Of a DNA stretch of 9,654 nt, positions 1 through 6,225 are shown piece by piece. The notes beneath the pieces were generated by a model. The model made no database searches. It was given only the letters and a program-made list of their open reading frames with translations, and was not told the DNA's origin. The number at the start of each line of letters is the position of its first letter. Position 1 is the stretch's first letter. Origin of the DNA: Candidatus Woesearchaeota archaeon (GTDB taxonomy: Archaea > Nanobdellota > Nanobdellia > Woesearchaeales > GW2011-AR15); assembly GCA_023701075.1 (NCBI GenBank), contig JAMPXQ010000046.1:1-9654 (forward strand). Reading direction: 5' to 3'. The translations under genes and the position numbers were made by a program.

Positions 1-118
1 AGGTCTGGTCCTTTGAACCATCATCAACCACAACAACGTCATACTCCTTAAGCTGCCTTAGGACAGAACCTATTTTTTTTTGCTCGTTATAGGCAGCAAT
101 GACAATAAAAACCTTCAT
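1..118 (-). CDS. Family-2 glycosyltransferase, N-terminal fragment (runs off window)
   Basis: Only the first 39 residues lie inside the window; the gene continues past position 1. The fragment reads MKVFIVIAAYNE at the start and VVVVDDGS at residues 28-35. This is the classic GT2/GT-A opening: a beta strand, an A-x-N-E loop that contacts the nucleotide, then the DDGS turn. Such enzymes move a sugar from a nucleotide sugar (UDP- or GDP-linked) to an acceptor. The dolichol-phosphate mannose/glucose synthase-like branch is a frequent match for starts of this kind, but acceptor and sugar cannot be read from 39 residues. The ATG at 118 is favoured because a TATA box lies 26-27 bp upstream, predicting a leaderless mRNA. 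The gene follows the small-protein operon on the same strand but has this promoter of its own. A run of nine A (coding strand, 81-73) falls in codons 13-16. Confidence 0.8.
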   Translation of the reverse strand, partial: MKVFIVIAAYNEQKKIGSVLRQLKEYDVVVVDDGSKDQT

Positions 119-140
119 AATACAGAATAACTTTGATTGA

Positions 141-148
141 TATTTATA
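141..148 (-). promoter_or_regulatory. TATA box of the glycosyltransferase gene (leaderless)
   Basis: The minus strand reads TATAAATA here. Its centre is about 26.5 bp upstream of the ATG at 118, so transcription should begin at or next to the start codon. No Shine-Dalgarno motif precedes the ATG. The box lies directly after the stop codon of the upstream 111-aa gene. Confidence 0.6.
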
Positions 149-150
149 GT

Positions 151-486
151 TTATGACAGATTAGAGAACTCCTGCTCAATCTTCCTAAATTCCTGCTCTA
201 GTTTCCTCATCTCGCCGGACCTAGGATCAGTGAGCGTCTTTATAGGCATCTCGCCAGTGGCTTTCCTCAGATGGGACTCCGGCAGCTTCTGCTTGAGCTT
301 TGCAAGGAGCATCGAAAGCTCATCCATGACTGAACGGATCTTGTCATACTGCACAAGCTTCTCTCTTCTTATCTCGAGCAGCCTCTCCTGTGCCTGCATA
401 GATTTCACTATCTCTTTTGAAGATTCCAATATATTACGCCTTACATCAATAGGTTCATATATCCCGACAAAAAAACCTTCTTTCAT
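151..486 (-). CDS. Small coiled-coil protein, 111 aa, unknown function
   Basis: I do not assign a known family. The protein opens with a short hydrophobic stretch (GFFVGIYEPIDVRRNIL, residues 4-20). It continues as a long charged amphipathic helix or coiled coil (about 20-70, rich in K, R, E and L). After a hinge with proline and glycine (about 69-90, including TDPRSGEMRKLEQ) it ends in a second short charged helix (about 92-108). There is no signal peptide or membrane segment, so it is probably cytoplasmic. The start ATG lies two bases after the stop of the 75-aa gene, which makes it the third gene of a tight operon (127, 75, 111 aa). This close coupling suggests the three proteins act together or form a complex. 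It shows no clear similarity to its two neighbours, which are paralogues of each other. Confidence 0.75.
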   Translation of the reverse strand: MKEGFFVGIYEPIDVRRNILESSKEIVKSMQAQERLLEIRREKLVQYDKIRSVMDELSMLLAKLKQKLPESHLRKATGEMPIKTLTDPRSGEMRKLEQEFRKIEQEFSNLS

Positions 487-488
487 CT

Positions 489-716
489 TCAGTATTCCGG
501 TTCTATCAGCGCCCTATCTATAAATTTCAATTTCCTCTCCACTTCATCAAGAGAGGATTTCCATGCGTTCAATTCCGCGTCTTCCTGATTCTTAAGATCA
601 TATATCTTCTCAAGGACTGTCCTTGCATCCTTCACTTTCTTATTTGTAAGAGCAATGATGTCCAAAATATCATTATACTCCTGCATCTTGACAAAAACAT
701 TAAGATCCTTTTTCAT
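489..716 (-). CDS. Small helical protein, 75 aa, paralogue of the upstream gene product
   Basis: Unrecognised family. The product is almost entirely charged helix and has no cysteine, signal peptide or membrane segment. Residues 7-72 align with residues 58-123 of the 127-aa protein encoded just upstream. Shared anchors are VFV[K/R]xxxY at the start, IYxLKN in the middle, then D-x-E and [E/Q]RKL-x-[F/Y]ID-x-x-L-x-E at the end, with two compensating three-residue indels. The gene begins two bases after its neighbour's stop. GAGGGA, overlapping the end of the neighbour's coding sequence, sits about 6 nt before the ATG and could act as a ribosome binding site. The pair looks like a tandem duplication in which this copy lacks the N-terminal extension. 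It may form a hetero-oligomer with the 127- and 111-aa proteins (inference). Confidence 0.75.
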   Translation of the reverse strand: MKKDLNVFVKMQEYNDILDIIALTNKKVKDARTVLEKIYDLKNQEDAELNAWKSSLDEVERKLKFIDRALIEPEY

Positions 717-718
717 CT

Positions 719-1102
719 CTATTCCCTCATCGATTCAAACAGCACGTTATCTATATATATCAATTTCCTCTGGATGTCTTCCAACAGCTTGATGTAATTA
801 GAATGCTCTATATCCGCATTCTTCTTCAGGTTCTTTAGCATATAAATCGTCTCTGGGGATTCCAATACTTTTGCGGCCATATTATCTAAATTTGAAAGTA
901 TCTGGCTATATTTATCTGTCCTCACAAAAATCGGCCCAGCTACAAGGTGCTTCTGGGGCTTTTCCATCTCCAATATCGGAAGAGGCTCTAGTTCAGGCTC
1001 AGTCTCAAAATATGGAATCTCCGGCGCCACCATCTGCTTTGAAGCGAAATCTGGCAGAGAATCAGGCACAGACTGAGACGTATCTGTTTCAAATGAATCC
1101 AT
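719..1102 (-). CDS. 127-aa protein: disordered acidic/proline N-terminus plus paralogous helical domain
   Basis: First gene of the minus-strand operon; family not recognised. Residues 1-52 are acidic and proline-rich (for example PEIPYFETEPELEPLPILE at 28-46) and are probably disordered. Residues 58-123 form a helical domain homologous to nearly all of the 75-aa protein encoded next (IFVRxxxY, IYMLKN, RKLIYIDNVLFE). The extension could be a flexible tether or a partner-binding tail. There is no signal peptide, metal motif or catalytic motif. The ATG at 1102 is supported by a TATA box about 26.5 bp upstream, so the mRNA should be leaderless. It is transcribed divergently from the lamin-tail gene at 1234. 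Confidence 0.75.
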   Translation of the reverse strand: MDSFETDTSQSVPDSLPDFASKQMVAPEIPYFETEPELEPLPILEMEKPQKHLVAGPIFVRTDKYSQILSNLDNMAAKVLESPETIYMLKNLKKNADIEHSNYIKLLEDIQRKLIYIDNVLFESMRE

Positions 1103-1124
1103 ATGGTAAAATACATCTGTGCAC

Positions 1125-1132
1125 TATATAAA
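1125..1132 (-). promoter_or_regulatory. TATA box of the small-protein operon (leaderless)
   Basis: The minus strand reads TTTATATA, preceded by CAAAAAAA, a plausible BRE-like A-rich element. Its centre is about 26.5 bp upstream of the ATG at 1102, which predicts transcription from the start codon. Confidence 0.7.
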
Positions 1133-1203
1133 TTTTTTTGTTTGATTTTTTTCGTCGCTAATAAAATCTTCATGGACTATAGATTTTGATAAAAATCGAA
1201 AGA

Positions 1204-1211
1204 AATATAAA
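1204..1211 (+). promoter_or_regulatory. BRE/TATA promoter of the lamin-tail protein gene (leaderless)
   Basis: AATATAAA is preceded directly by the purine-rich CGAAAGA (1197-1203), resembling an archaeal BRE. The box centre is 26.5 bp before the ATG at 1234, so a leaderless transcript is expected. Together with the 1125-1132 box it makes 1103-1233 a divergent promoter region with no other visible content. Confidence 0.65.
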
Positions 1212-1233
1212 TTAACATTTCTGTGAATAAAAT

Positions 1234-3258
1234 ATGAAGCTAATATTCTATATCTTCCTCCTGCTAATACCCTTCTCTTGCGCCTTGCAGCTCAGTGAAA
1301 TCATGCCCTATCCGGAAGATGGCAATGAATGGATTGAACTATACTCCAAGGAGGACATTAATATCACCGGGCTGGAAATCACAGACAACCTGAACACTGA
1401 CCAAATAATATGCTGCAATGATGATCCTTGTGACTATCATGTATCCAAGAACACAACATTCTTGATACTTGACCAAGATACGTCAATGAATACAAGTGCA
1501 GTCCATTTCTGCGTAGATGATAATTCCATCGGGAACAGTCTAGGAAACAATGAAGATAGGCTAATCTTCAAGAAAGACAACATAGCCCTCATCAACTTCT
1601 CATATAACCTGACCCTACCCAAAGGAAAATCCTATTCATTTACAGACAGATGGGAAATATCAGATCCATCACCAGGTATTAGAAACCTTAACCAGCAGCA
1701 AAATAAACCAAATGAGACAGTGCCAAGAGAAACAACATCCATACTAGCCATCATACCGCTATTTGAAAAAACAACAACAAATCAAGAACAGAATTTCTTC
1801 AAAGTCCAGAACATGGCATATCATGATAGCGGACAGGAGACAAATGCAATCTTCACGCTCACTATCCATAACATCACTACCAAGATGCATGAATCCAAAA
1901 AAAACATCTCATTCAAGTCTTATACCACGGCAACAGGAAGCTATATGTTCACCTATCCTGGGAATTATACTATATGCGGAAACATAACAACAGAGACATG
2001 CTTCAATCTGATGGTCGAAGATTCTTTCAGCGAAAGATGCAATGTCTCTCTTGAAACCTCTACTGACAAATCAATATATCTAAAAGGGGAGCAGATAAAG
2101 ATAACACATAATCTAAGAGAGACATATCCTTATAGCATAGAGTACCATGCAGAGGATTTATTTGGAGAGGTCATAAAGGAGAAGGCCACAACCACAAACA
2201 ATAACCAGAAAAGCTTCACACCCACATTTGAAGAAGATGAGAAAGCCATCATCATATTCTCTGAACTGCACGCACAATGCAACAATTCCAATAAAGATAC
2301 AAAGACTGAAAACCTCATCGTAGTGAAAGGGAACAAGAGTACAGAGACCTTCCTCAAAATCGTGAAATCTCCCGAGGAAGCCAGCTACGGCGAAACTTTT
2401 GAAGCGGAACTAAGCATAAGAAAAGGAGACACAAGAAAATCTGCGGTAAAGATTACAGTGAATGGTGCAAGCGAGACCACCAGCTTGAATGTCTATAGCA
2501 AGGAGCAAGAGTTTTCCATCTCCGTCCCTATCAGGATGAAGGAATGCGGCGAAGGAGGGACATTTGAACTGGTTGCAGAGGGACTTGACAATGCAGTCGC
2601 AAAAACAATAAAAATCAAAGAAGAACCATGCAACAAAAAAACAAAAAGCACCAGCAGCTCTAGCGGCTCCGGAAGCAGCTTTGGATATGAACGCGTCGGG
2701 ACAGCAGCAAAAAAGGAATATGAGCTAATCTCATTCACCAAAGAACTAATAGATGAACATAATTCTATTGTCAGGATATCAAATACCGATGCTTCATCAC
2801 ACAACTACAGCATATGGAGCTATATCTACGATGGCAGCAGGAGCCTATCTGGAGAGCGGGAAGCCAACAAAAAAGAATTGACATTGAATCCGGGGCAATC
2901 CAAAAGCATCGAACTAAAGACAAAGGTCCTAGACAAGACTAGCACAAGCCCAAAACTAAAGATAAGGATACTTAGAGAAGACAGAAAGACACCGCATGAA
3001 TTCACTGAAGACCTGTCATATGGTGGCTCAAATCATCCAACTGAAATTGAAACAGAAGAAGCTACCTTTGAATCAAATGAAGCCTTTGAAGAACAGCAGA
3101 CAGAAAACATAGAACCTAAAAATAAGTCCATAGGAAATGAATTGACAGGCGAAGTCGTCTATGATTCAAATTCCAAACAAAAAAGCATAATCCCTTTCTT
3201 GATAATCATCTGCATCACGTTAATAGCAATAGGAATAATAAAATATAATTCTCAATAA
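1234..3258 (+). CDS. Exported lamin-tail-domain protein with C-terminal membrane anchor
   Basis: The 674-aa product begins with a signal peptide (hydrophobic residues 3-17, likely cut near CALQ). A lamin-tail domain (LTD) follows at about 19-150: LSEIMPYPEDGNEWIELYS, then NITGLEITDN, a late EDRLIF and DPSPGIRN. Such beta-sandwich domains are common in extracellular proteins. Residues about 195-465 look like two or three further beta-sandwich modules, then a Ser/Gly linker (472-483), another beta domain (about 490-595) and an acidic spacer (601-635). A hydrophobic segment at 651-669 ends five residues from the C-terminus and is a likely membrane anchor, leaving the protein displayed outside. 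Fifteen N-x-S/T sequons (for example N43, N73, N121, N213, N350, N524) suggest heavy N-glycosylation. Several cysteines in the outer part (C60, C61, C66, C93) may form disulfides. A structural or adhesive surface role is inferred; no catalytic motif is visible. Confidence 0.85.
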   Translation: MKLIFYIFLLLIPFSCALQLSEIMPYPEDGNEWIELYSKEDINITGLEITDNLNTDQIICCNDDPCDYHVSKNTTFLILDQDTSMNTSAVHFCVDDNSIGNSLGNNEDRLIFKKDNIALINFSYNLTLPKGKSYSFTDRWEISDPSPGIRNLNQQQNKPNETVPRETTSILAIIPLFEKTTTNQEQNFFKVQNMAYHDSGQETNAIFTLTIHNITTKMHESKKNISFKSYTTATGSYMFTYPGNYTICGNITTETCFNLMVEDSFSERCNVSLETSTDKSIYLKGEQIKITHNLRETYPYSIEYHAEDLFGEVIKEKATTTNNNQKSFTPTFEEDEKAIIIFSELHAQCNNSNKDTKTENLIVVKGNKSTETFLKIVKSPEEASYGETFEAELSIRKGDTRKSAVKITVNGASETTSLNVYSKEQEFSISVPIRMKECGEGGTFELVAEGLDNAVAKTIKIKEEPCNKKTKSTSSSSGSGSSFGYERVGTAAKKEYELISFTKELIDEHNSIVRISNTDASSHNYSIWSYIYDGSRSLSGEREANKKELTLNPGQSKSIELKTKVLDKTSTSPKLKIRILREDRKTPHEFTEDLSYGGSNHPTEIETEEATFESNEAFEEQQTENIEPKNKSIGNELTGEVVYDSNSKQKSIIPFLIIICITLIAIGIIKYNSQ

Positions 3259-3695
3259 AGCCTATGCAGGTGATCCCTTGCGAACATGTCCCTTACATGC
3301 TCGTCCATCTTATAGAATGTCAGATACTTGTATACTGCAATGTCCCTTACGACACCTACAACTTTCTCTTTCTTATCTATCAATACCATCCTTGAGACCT
3401 TGTTATCATTGAATGCTTTCACAAGCTCTTCAATCTCCAGATCCTTATCAACCATCACTACAGGAGAAGACATTATCTGGCCAGCCATCATCATAGGGAG
3501 GTCGCTTTTCTTTGATATCTGCCTTAGCATATCATTGACTGTTATTATCCCGACCACATCATCCTTTTCCCTGACAAGGATAGAACCTATGTTATTTAGA
3601 TGCATCTTCTCTGCAACCTTAGGCAGATAATCCTTCACATCGCAGAAAAAGACTTTCTTCCTCGCTATATCGTATGCTTTTTTCACAAATGACAT
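3252..3695 (-). CDS. Two-CBS-domain protein
   Basis: The 147-aa product is a tandem pair of CBS domains with little else. CBS1 spans about 12-65 (VFFCDVKDYLPKVAEKM, then GSILVREKDDVVGIITVNDML). CBS2 spans about 73-125 (IMSSPVVMVDKDLEIEELV, then VSRMVLIDKKEKVVGVV). A pair folds into a Bateman module that usually binds AMP, ATP, S-adenosylmethionine or a related nucleotide and controls a partner. No enzyme domain is attached, so the partner must be encoded elsewhere. The ATG at 3695 is preferred over the in-frame TTG at 3713 because AGGGGGTG lies five bases before it and a TATA box predicts transcription from about 3710. The gene ends inside the 3' end of the convergent lamin-tail gene (7-bp overlap). 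Confidence 0.9.
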   Translation of the reverse strand: MSFVKKAYDIARKKVFFCDVKDYLPKVAEKMHLNNIGSILVREKDDVVGIITVNDMLRQISKKSDLPMMMAGQIMSSPVVMVDKDLEIEELVKAFNDNKVSRMVLIDKKEKVVGVVRDIAVYKYLTFYKMDEHVRDMFARDHLHRLY

Positions 3696-3700
3696 GCAAA

Positions 3701-3708
3701 CACCCCCT
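3701..3708 (-). promoter_or_regulatory. Shine-Dalgarno of the CBS gene, deciding its start
   Basis: The minus strand reads AGGGGGTG, complementary to the archaeal 16S 3' end, with a 5-nt spacer (TTTGC) to the ATG at 3695. It argues against the TTG at 3713, whose reading would translate through this motif. Confidence 0.7.
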
Positions 3709-3732
3709 AACAATACCTATATGAAAAGCTTA

Positions 3733-3740
3733 CTTATAAA
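3733..3740 (-). promoter_or_regulatory. TATA box of the CBS gene
   Basis: The minus strand reads TTTATAAG. The predicted transcription start, about 26 bp downstream, is near 3710, giving a leader of roughly 15 nt that just contains the Shine-Dalgarno motif. The divergent region 3709-3826 carries this promoter and the primase promoter and nothing else recognisable. Confidence 0.65.
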
Positions 3741-3798
3741 TGTTATCAGAGCCGTTATTTGAAATAAAAGCACACATCTATAATCGGAACTAAACTAA

Positions 3799-3805
3799 TT
3801 TAAAG
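3799..3805 (+). promoter_or_regulatory. TATA box of the primase-nnrD operon (leaderless)
   Basis: TTTAAAG, with an A-rich flank, is centred about 25 bp upstream of the ATG at 3827. No Shine-Dalgarno motif lies between them, which fits a leaderless transcript. The match to a TATA consensus is weaker than for the other promoters here. Confidence 0.5.
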
Positions 3806-3826
3806 AAATCTATCTTTTCTATCCTT

Positions 3827-5398
3827 ATGTTTGATATAAGCAAAAGGCTGCTGTACTATAAACGAAAGGATGTAGGCGAAGCGATAATATCAAATGCAAA
3901 AAACAGGGAAGTCGGCATAAGGTATGGGACCGGAGGATATGGGAAAAGGCCAGACATACTTATGTATCCTACAGAAGTCCTAGATGCAGTCAAACGAAGC
4001 GCCACCAGCTTCCATGTCTCTGAAGAGAGATGGGAAAATCCGCTTGAACTTACGACCGAGATGAAAAGAACAGACCAAGACAATCTCCGGATCGGATGGG
4101 ATCTTGTCCTTGATATAGACTGCCCATACTGGCCATTATCTAAAACCATAACACATCTTTTCATCAAATCATTGAAGAGCCATGGAATAAAGAGCGTGAG
4201 CTGCAAATTCTCCGGGAACAAAGGGTTCCATATAGGCGTGCCATTCGAGGCGTTCCCAAAGGAGATAAACAATATCAAGACAAAAGACTGGTTTCCGGAA
4301 GGCCCTAAGAAGATAGCACTATATCTCATGAATTACATATCTGACAATTTTGTAAAGATAGAAGATGACAAGATATTCTTTGACGGAAGACCTATGGATC
4401 TCATGACCGTCCTAGAAAATACCAAAAGGGAGAAGTCTGACCTTTTCCTGAAACAATGCATAAAATGCAAGAGAAAATGGGGAAACGAGAAAACAGTATT
4501 CATATGCACGAACTGTGACTTGAGACATGACAGCGCCATCTGCCAAAAATGCGGAAGGCTGATGGGCAAGCACATAGAAGAATACAGATGCACGTGCGGG
4601 AGTGTGCAAGCAATGGATATTGCAAACATATCTTCGCTTGTCGAAGTGGATACAGTACTCATCGCATCAAGGCACCTTTACAGGTCGGCATACAGCATGA
4701 ATGAAAAATCAGGACTAATATCACTGCCTATCAATCCAGATGAGGTACTAAATTTTGAGAAAGAATCTGCTACATCTGAGAAAGTGAATTTCGATTTCAA
4801 ATTCCTGGACACAGAAACTTGCACTGAAGGCGAAGCAGCCATACTCATGGTGAATGCATTCGATTTCGGGAAGCAGACAATCATGATCAAGGAAGAGAGG
4901 AAAGAGAAGCGAAATTTCGAAGAATTCACAGAATCCATACCTATTGAACTATTTCCGCCGTGCGTCCTAAAAATGCTAGAAGGGCTTGAAGACGGCAAGA
5001 AAAGATCACTGTTTGTCCTAACAAATTTCCTGAAATCCGCCAACTGGAACCACGACCAGATGGAAGATCTGCTGCTCAAATGGAATGCAAAAAACAAGGA
5101 GCCACTAAAAGATGGATATGTAGAGTCACACCTGAGATATCATAAACAAAAGAAAGACAAGATACTGCCTCCAAACTGCAGATCCTATTATGCAGACCTT
5201 AGGGTATGCTCTCCTGATGCAGTATGTGCAAGGATAAAGAATCCTGTGCAATACTCGAAAAGAAAACTATTCTTCCTAAATGGAAAGAAAGCTGGGAAGC
5301 AGAGGCTGAGCGAAGAGCAAAAAGCCATGAGAAAGCAATATAGAGAAAAGTTAAAAAAGGCCAAAGAAGACATAAGTAAGAATGAAGATAAAACGTAA
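3827..5398 (+). CDS. Fused archaeo-eukaryotic DNA primase (PriS-PriL single chain)
   Basis: This 523-aa enzyme should synthesise RNA/DNA primers for replication in one polypeptide; most archaea use a PriS-PriL heterodimer. The PriS-like half has the metal-binding motif LVLDID (D96, D98), the nucleotide-binding SGNKGFHIGV (129-138), a third acidic position EVD (D275), and RHLYRSAYSMNEKSGL (282-297), which matches the PriS RLIR-SLHGKTGL motif. Between them lies a zinc region with four cysteine pairs (C211/214, C227/230, C239/242, C255/257). The end resembles the PriL C-terminal Fe-S domain: PPC at 377-379, PPNCRSYYADLRVC at 448-461 and C467, giving four candidate [4Fe-4S] ligands (C379, C451, C461, C467). 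The long helical PriL N-terminal domain is absent. A basic tail (476-523) closes the protein. Nanoarchaeum equitans has a comparable single-chain primase. nnrD overlaps its 3' end. Confidence 0.93.
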   Translation: MFDISKRLLYYKRKDVGEAIISNAKNREVGIRYGTGGYGKRPDILMYPTEVLDAVKRSATSFHVSEERWENPLELTTEMKRTDQDNLRIGWDLVLDIDCPYWPLSKTITHLFIKSLKSHGIKSVSCKFSGNKGFHIGVPFEAFPKEINNIKTKDWFPEGPKKIALYLMNYISDNFVKIEDDKIFFDGRPMDLMTVLENTKREKSDLFLKQCIKCKRKWGNEKTVFICTNCDLRHDSAICQKCGRLMGKHIEEYRCTCGSVQAMDIANISSLVEVDTVLIASRHLYRSAYSMNEKSGLISLPINPDEVLNFEKESATSEKVNFDFKFLDTETCTEGEAAILMVNAFDFGKQTIMIKEERKEKRNFEEFTESIPIELFPPCVLKMLEGLEDGKKRSLFVLTNFLKSANWNHDQMEDLLLKWNAKNKEPLKDGYVESHLRYHKQKKDKILPPNCRSYYADLRVCSPDAVCARIKNPVQYSKRKLFFLNGKKAGKQRLSEEQKAMRKQYREKLKKAKEDISKNEDKT

Positions 5399-6167
5399 AG
5401 AAATCAAAGGCCAGAACGGCAAGGTCCTGGTCGTCGGGGGAAGCAAAGATTACATCGGCGCTCCAGCATTCAGCGCAATGGCCGCACTCAGGACCGGAGT
5501 CGATATCGTGACAGTATGCGCCCCTGAAAAAGTGGCATGGGCAATAAATGGATATTCACCAGACCTGATAACTAAAAAATTCCTAGGAGATGAATTGAAT
5601 CTTGTCCATGCAAAAGAAATCATATCCCTTTCTGAAACGCATGATGTCGTGCTTCTAGGGCCAGGACTAGGGCTAAAAAAAGATTTTGTGCTAAAACTTA
5701 TCAGAGAGATAAAAAAACCGTTTGTGATAGATGCAGATGCACTCAAGGTCATCAGCATCGAGGTCGCATCAAAAAGCATCCTGACACCACACAGGAAAGA
5801 ATTTGAGATATTATATTCCAACAGCATAAAAAAACCATATGACCTGAACATAGACCAGAACATCAAAGAGATGCAACAGAAAATAGGAGATAATGTAATA
5901 CTGCTCAAAGGGCAAACAGATTATGTAATCACAAAGACTAAAGTGCAGCAGAGCAGGACAGGCAACAATTCCATGACAAAAGGAGGGACAGGAGATATAC
6001 TTGCAGGACTCTGTGCAGGATACCTTGCCCAGACAGGAGACCTAGCAGGATCCGCAGCCCACTGCGCGTACCTGAACGGCAGGCTTGGAGAATACATGCT
6101 GAAATGGAAAGGATACGGATATACTTCGTTTGACATGGTCAATGAAATCTGGAGATTCACGAAGTGA
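5382..6167 (+). CDS. nnrD: ADP-dependent (S)-NAD(P)H-hydrate dehydratase
   Basis: This metabolite-repair enzyme restores damaged NADH or NADPH hydrate to the normal cofactor, using ADP. The 261-aa ribokinase-like fold shows the family motifs in order: KVLVVGGSKDYIGAP (14-28), LGPGLG (92-97), VIDADAL (115-121), LTPHRKE (134-140), NVILLKG (171-177) and GNNSMTKGGTGDILAG (194-209). D205 in GGTGD is the expected catalytic base. The N-terminal epimerase (NnrE/YjeF_N) domain often fused to it is absent, so the epimerase would have to be encoded elsewhere. The start ATG lies 17 nt inside the primase gene, in another frame, with no strong Shine-Dalgarno. Translation is probably coupled to the primase, and no separate promoter is visible. 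A T-rich stretch follows the stop. Confidence 0.95.
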   Translation: MKIKRKEIKGQNGKVLVVGGSKDYIGAPAFSAMAALRTGVDIVTVCAPEKVAWAINGYSPDLITKKFLGDELNLVHAKEIISLSETHDVVLLGPGLGLKKDFVLKLIREIKKPFVIDADALKVISIEVASKSILTPHRKEFEILYSNSIKKPYDLNIDQNIKEMQQKIGDNVILLKGQTDYVITKTKVQQSRTGNNSMTKGGTGDILAGLCAGYLAQTGDLAGSAAHCAYLNGRLGEYMLKWKGYGYTSFDMVNEIWRFTK

Positions 6168-6184
6168 ACAATTAAATAATCGGG

Positions 6185-6204
6185 TTTTTATATCTACTTT
6201 TTTT
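6185..6204 (+). terminator. Oligo-T tracts after nnrD
   Basis: T5 (6185-6189) and T7 (6198-6204) follow the nnrD stop at 6167. Archaeal intrinsic termination uses oligo-T tracts without an obligatory hairpin, and no good hairpin is seen. The same bases overlap the promoter of the next gene, so the assignment is tentative. Confidence 0.4.
6186..6193 (+). promoter_or_regulatory. TATA box of the orphan gene at 6226
   Basis: TTTTATAT is centred about 36 bp before the ATG at 6226. The predicted transcription start is near 6216, the first base of the AGGTGGTC motif. An ATG at 6208 would lie upstream of that start site. Confidence 0.5.
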
Positions 6205-6215
6205 CTTATGCCTAT

Positions 6216-6223
6216 AGGTGGTC
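6216..6223 (+). promoter_or_regulatory. Shine-Dalgarno deciding the start of the orphan gene
   Basis: AGGTGGTC resembles the AGGTGATC complement of the 16S 3' end. Its GGTG core ends five bases before the ATG at 6226. This favours 6226 over the in-frame ATGs at 6208 and 6130. Confidence 0.55.
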
Positions 6224-6225
6224 TT

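Noticed and set aside
73..81. Nine-base homopolymer in the glycosyltransferase as a frameshift or slippage site
   Set aside because: The frame is intact across it and the GT2 motifs continue in frame (NE before, DDGS after), so neither a break nor recoding is needed.
137..523. Plus-strand open frame (128 codons) opposite the 111-aa gene
   Set aside because: The product is Ser/Phe/Ile-rich, as expected of the antisense of a charged helical protein. The minus-strand genes have exact 2-nt spacing and a promoter.
151..1102. Small helical proteins as archaellum FlaC/D/E-type accessory proteins
   Set aside because: Size and coiled-coil character are loosely similar, but no diagnostic motif or archaellum gene is visible nearby, so the name would be a guess.
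3696..3713. TTG start for the CBS protein at 3713
   Set aside because: It would translate through the AGGGGGTG ribosome binding site that sits correctly for the ATG at 3695.
6130..6225. Upstream in-frame starts of the orphan gene (6130 and 6208)
   Set aside because: 6130 would overlap nnrD by 38 bp and lies upstream of the TATA box. 6208 lies upstream of the predicted transcription start. AGGTGGTC supports 6226, though 6208 is not fully excluded.
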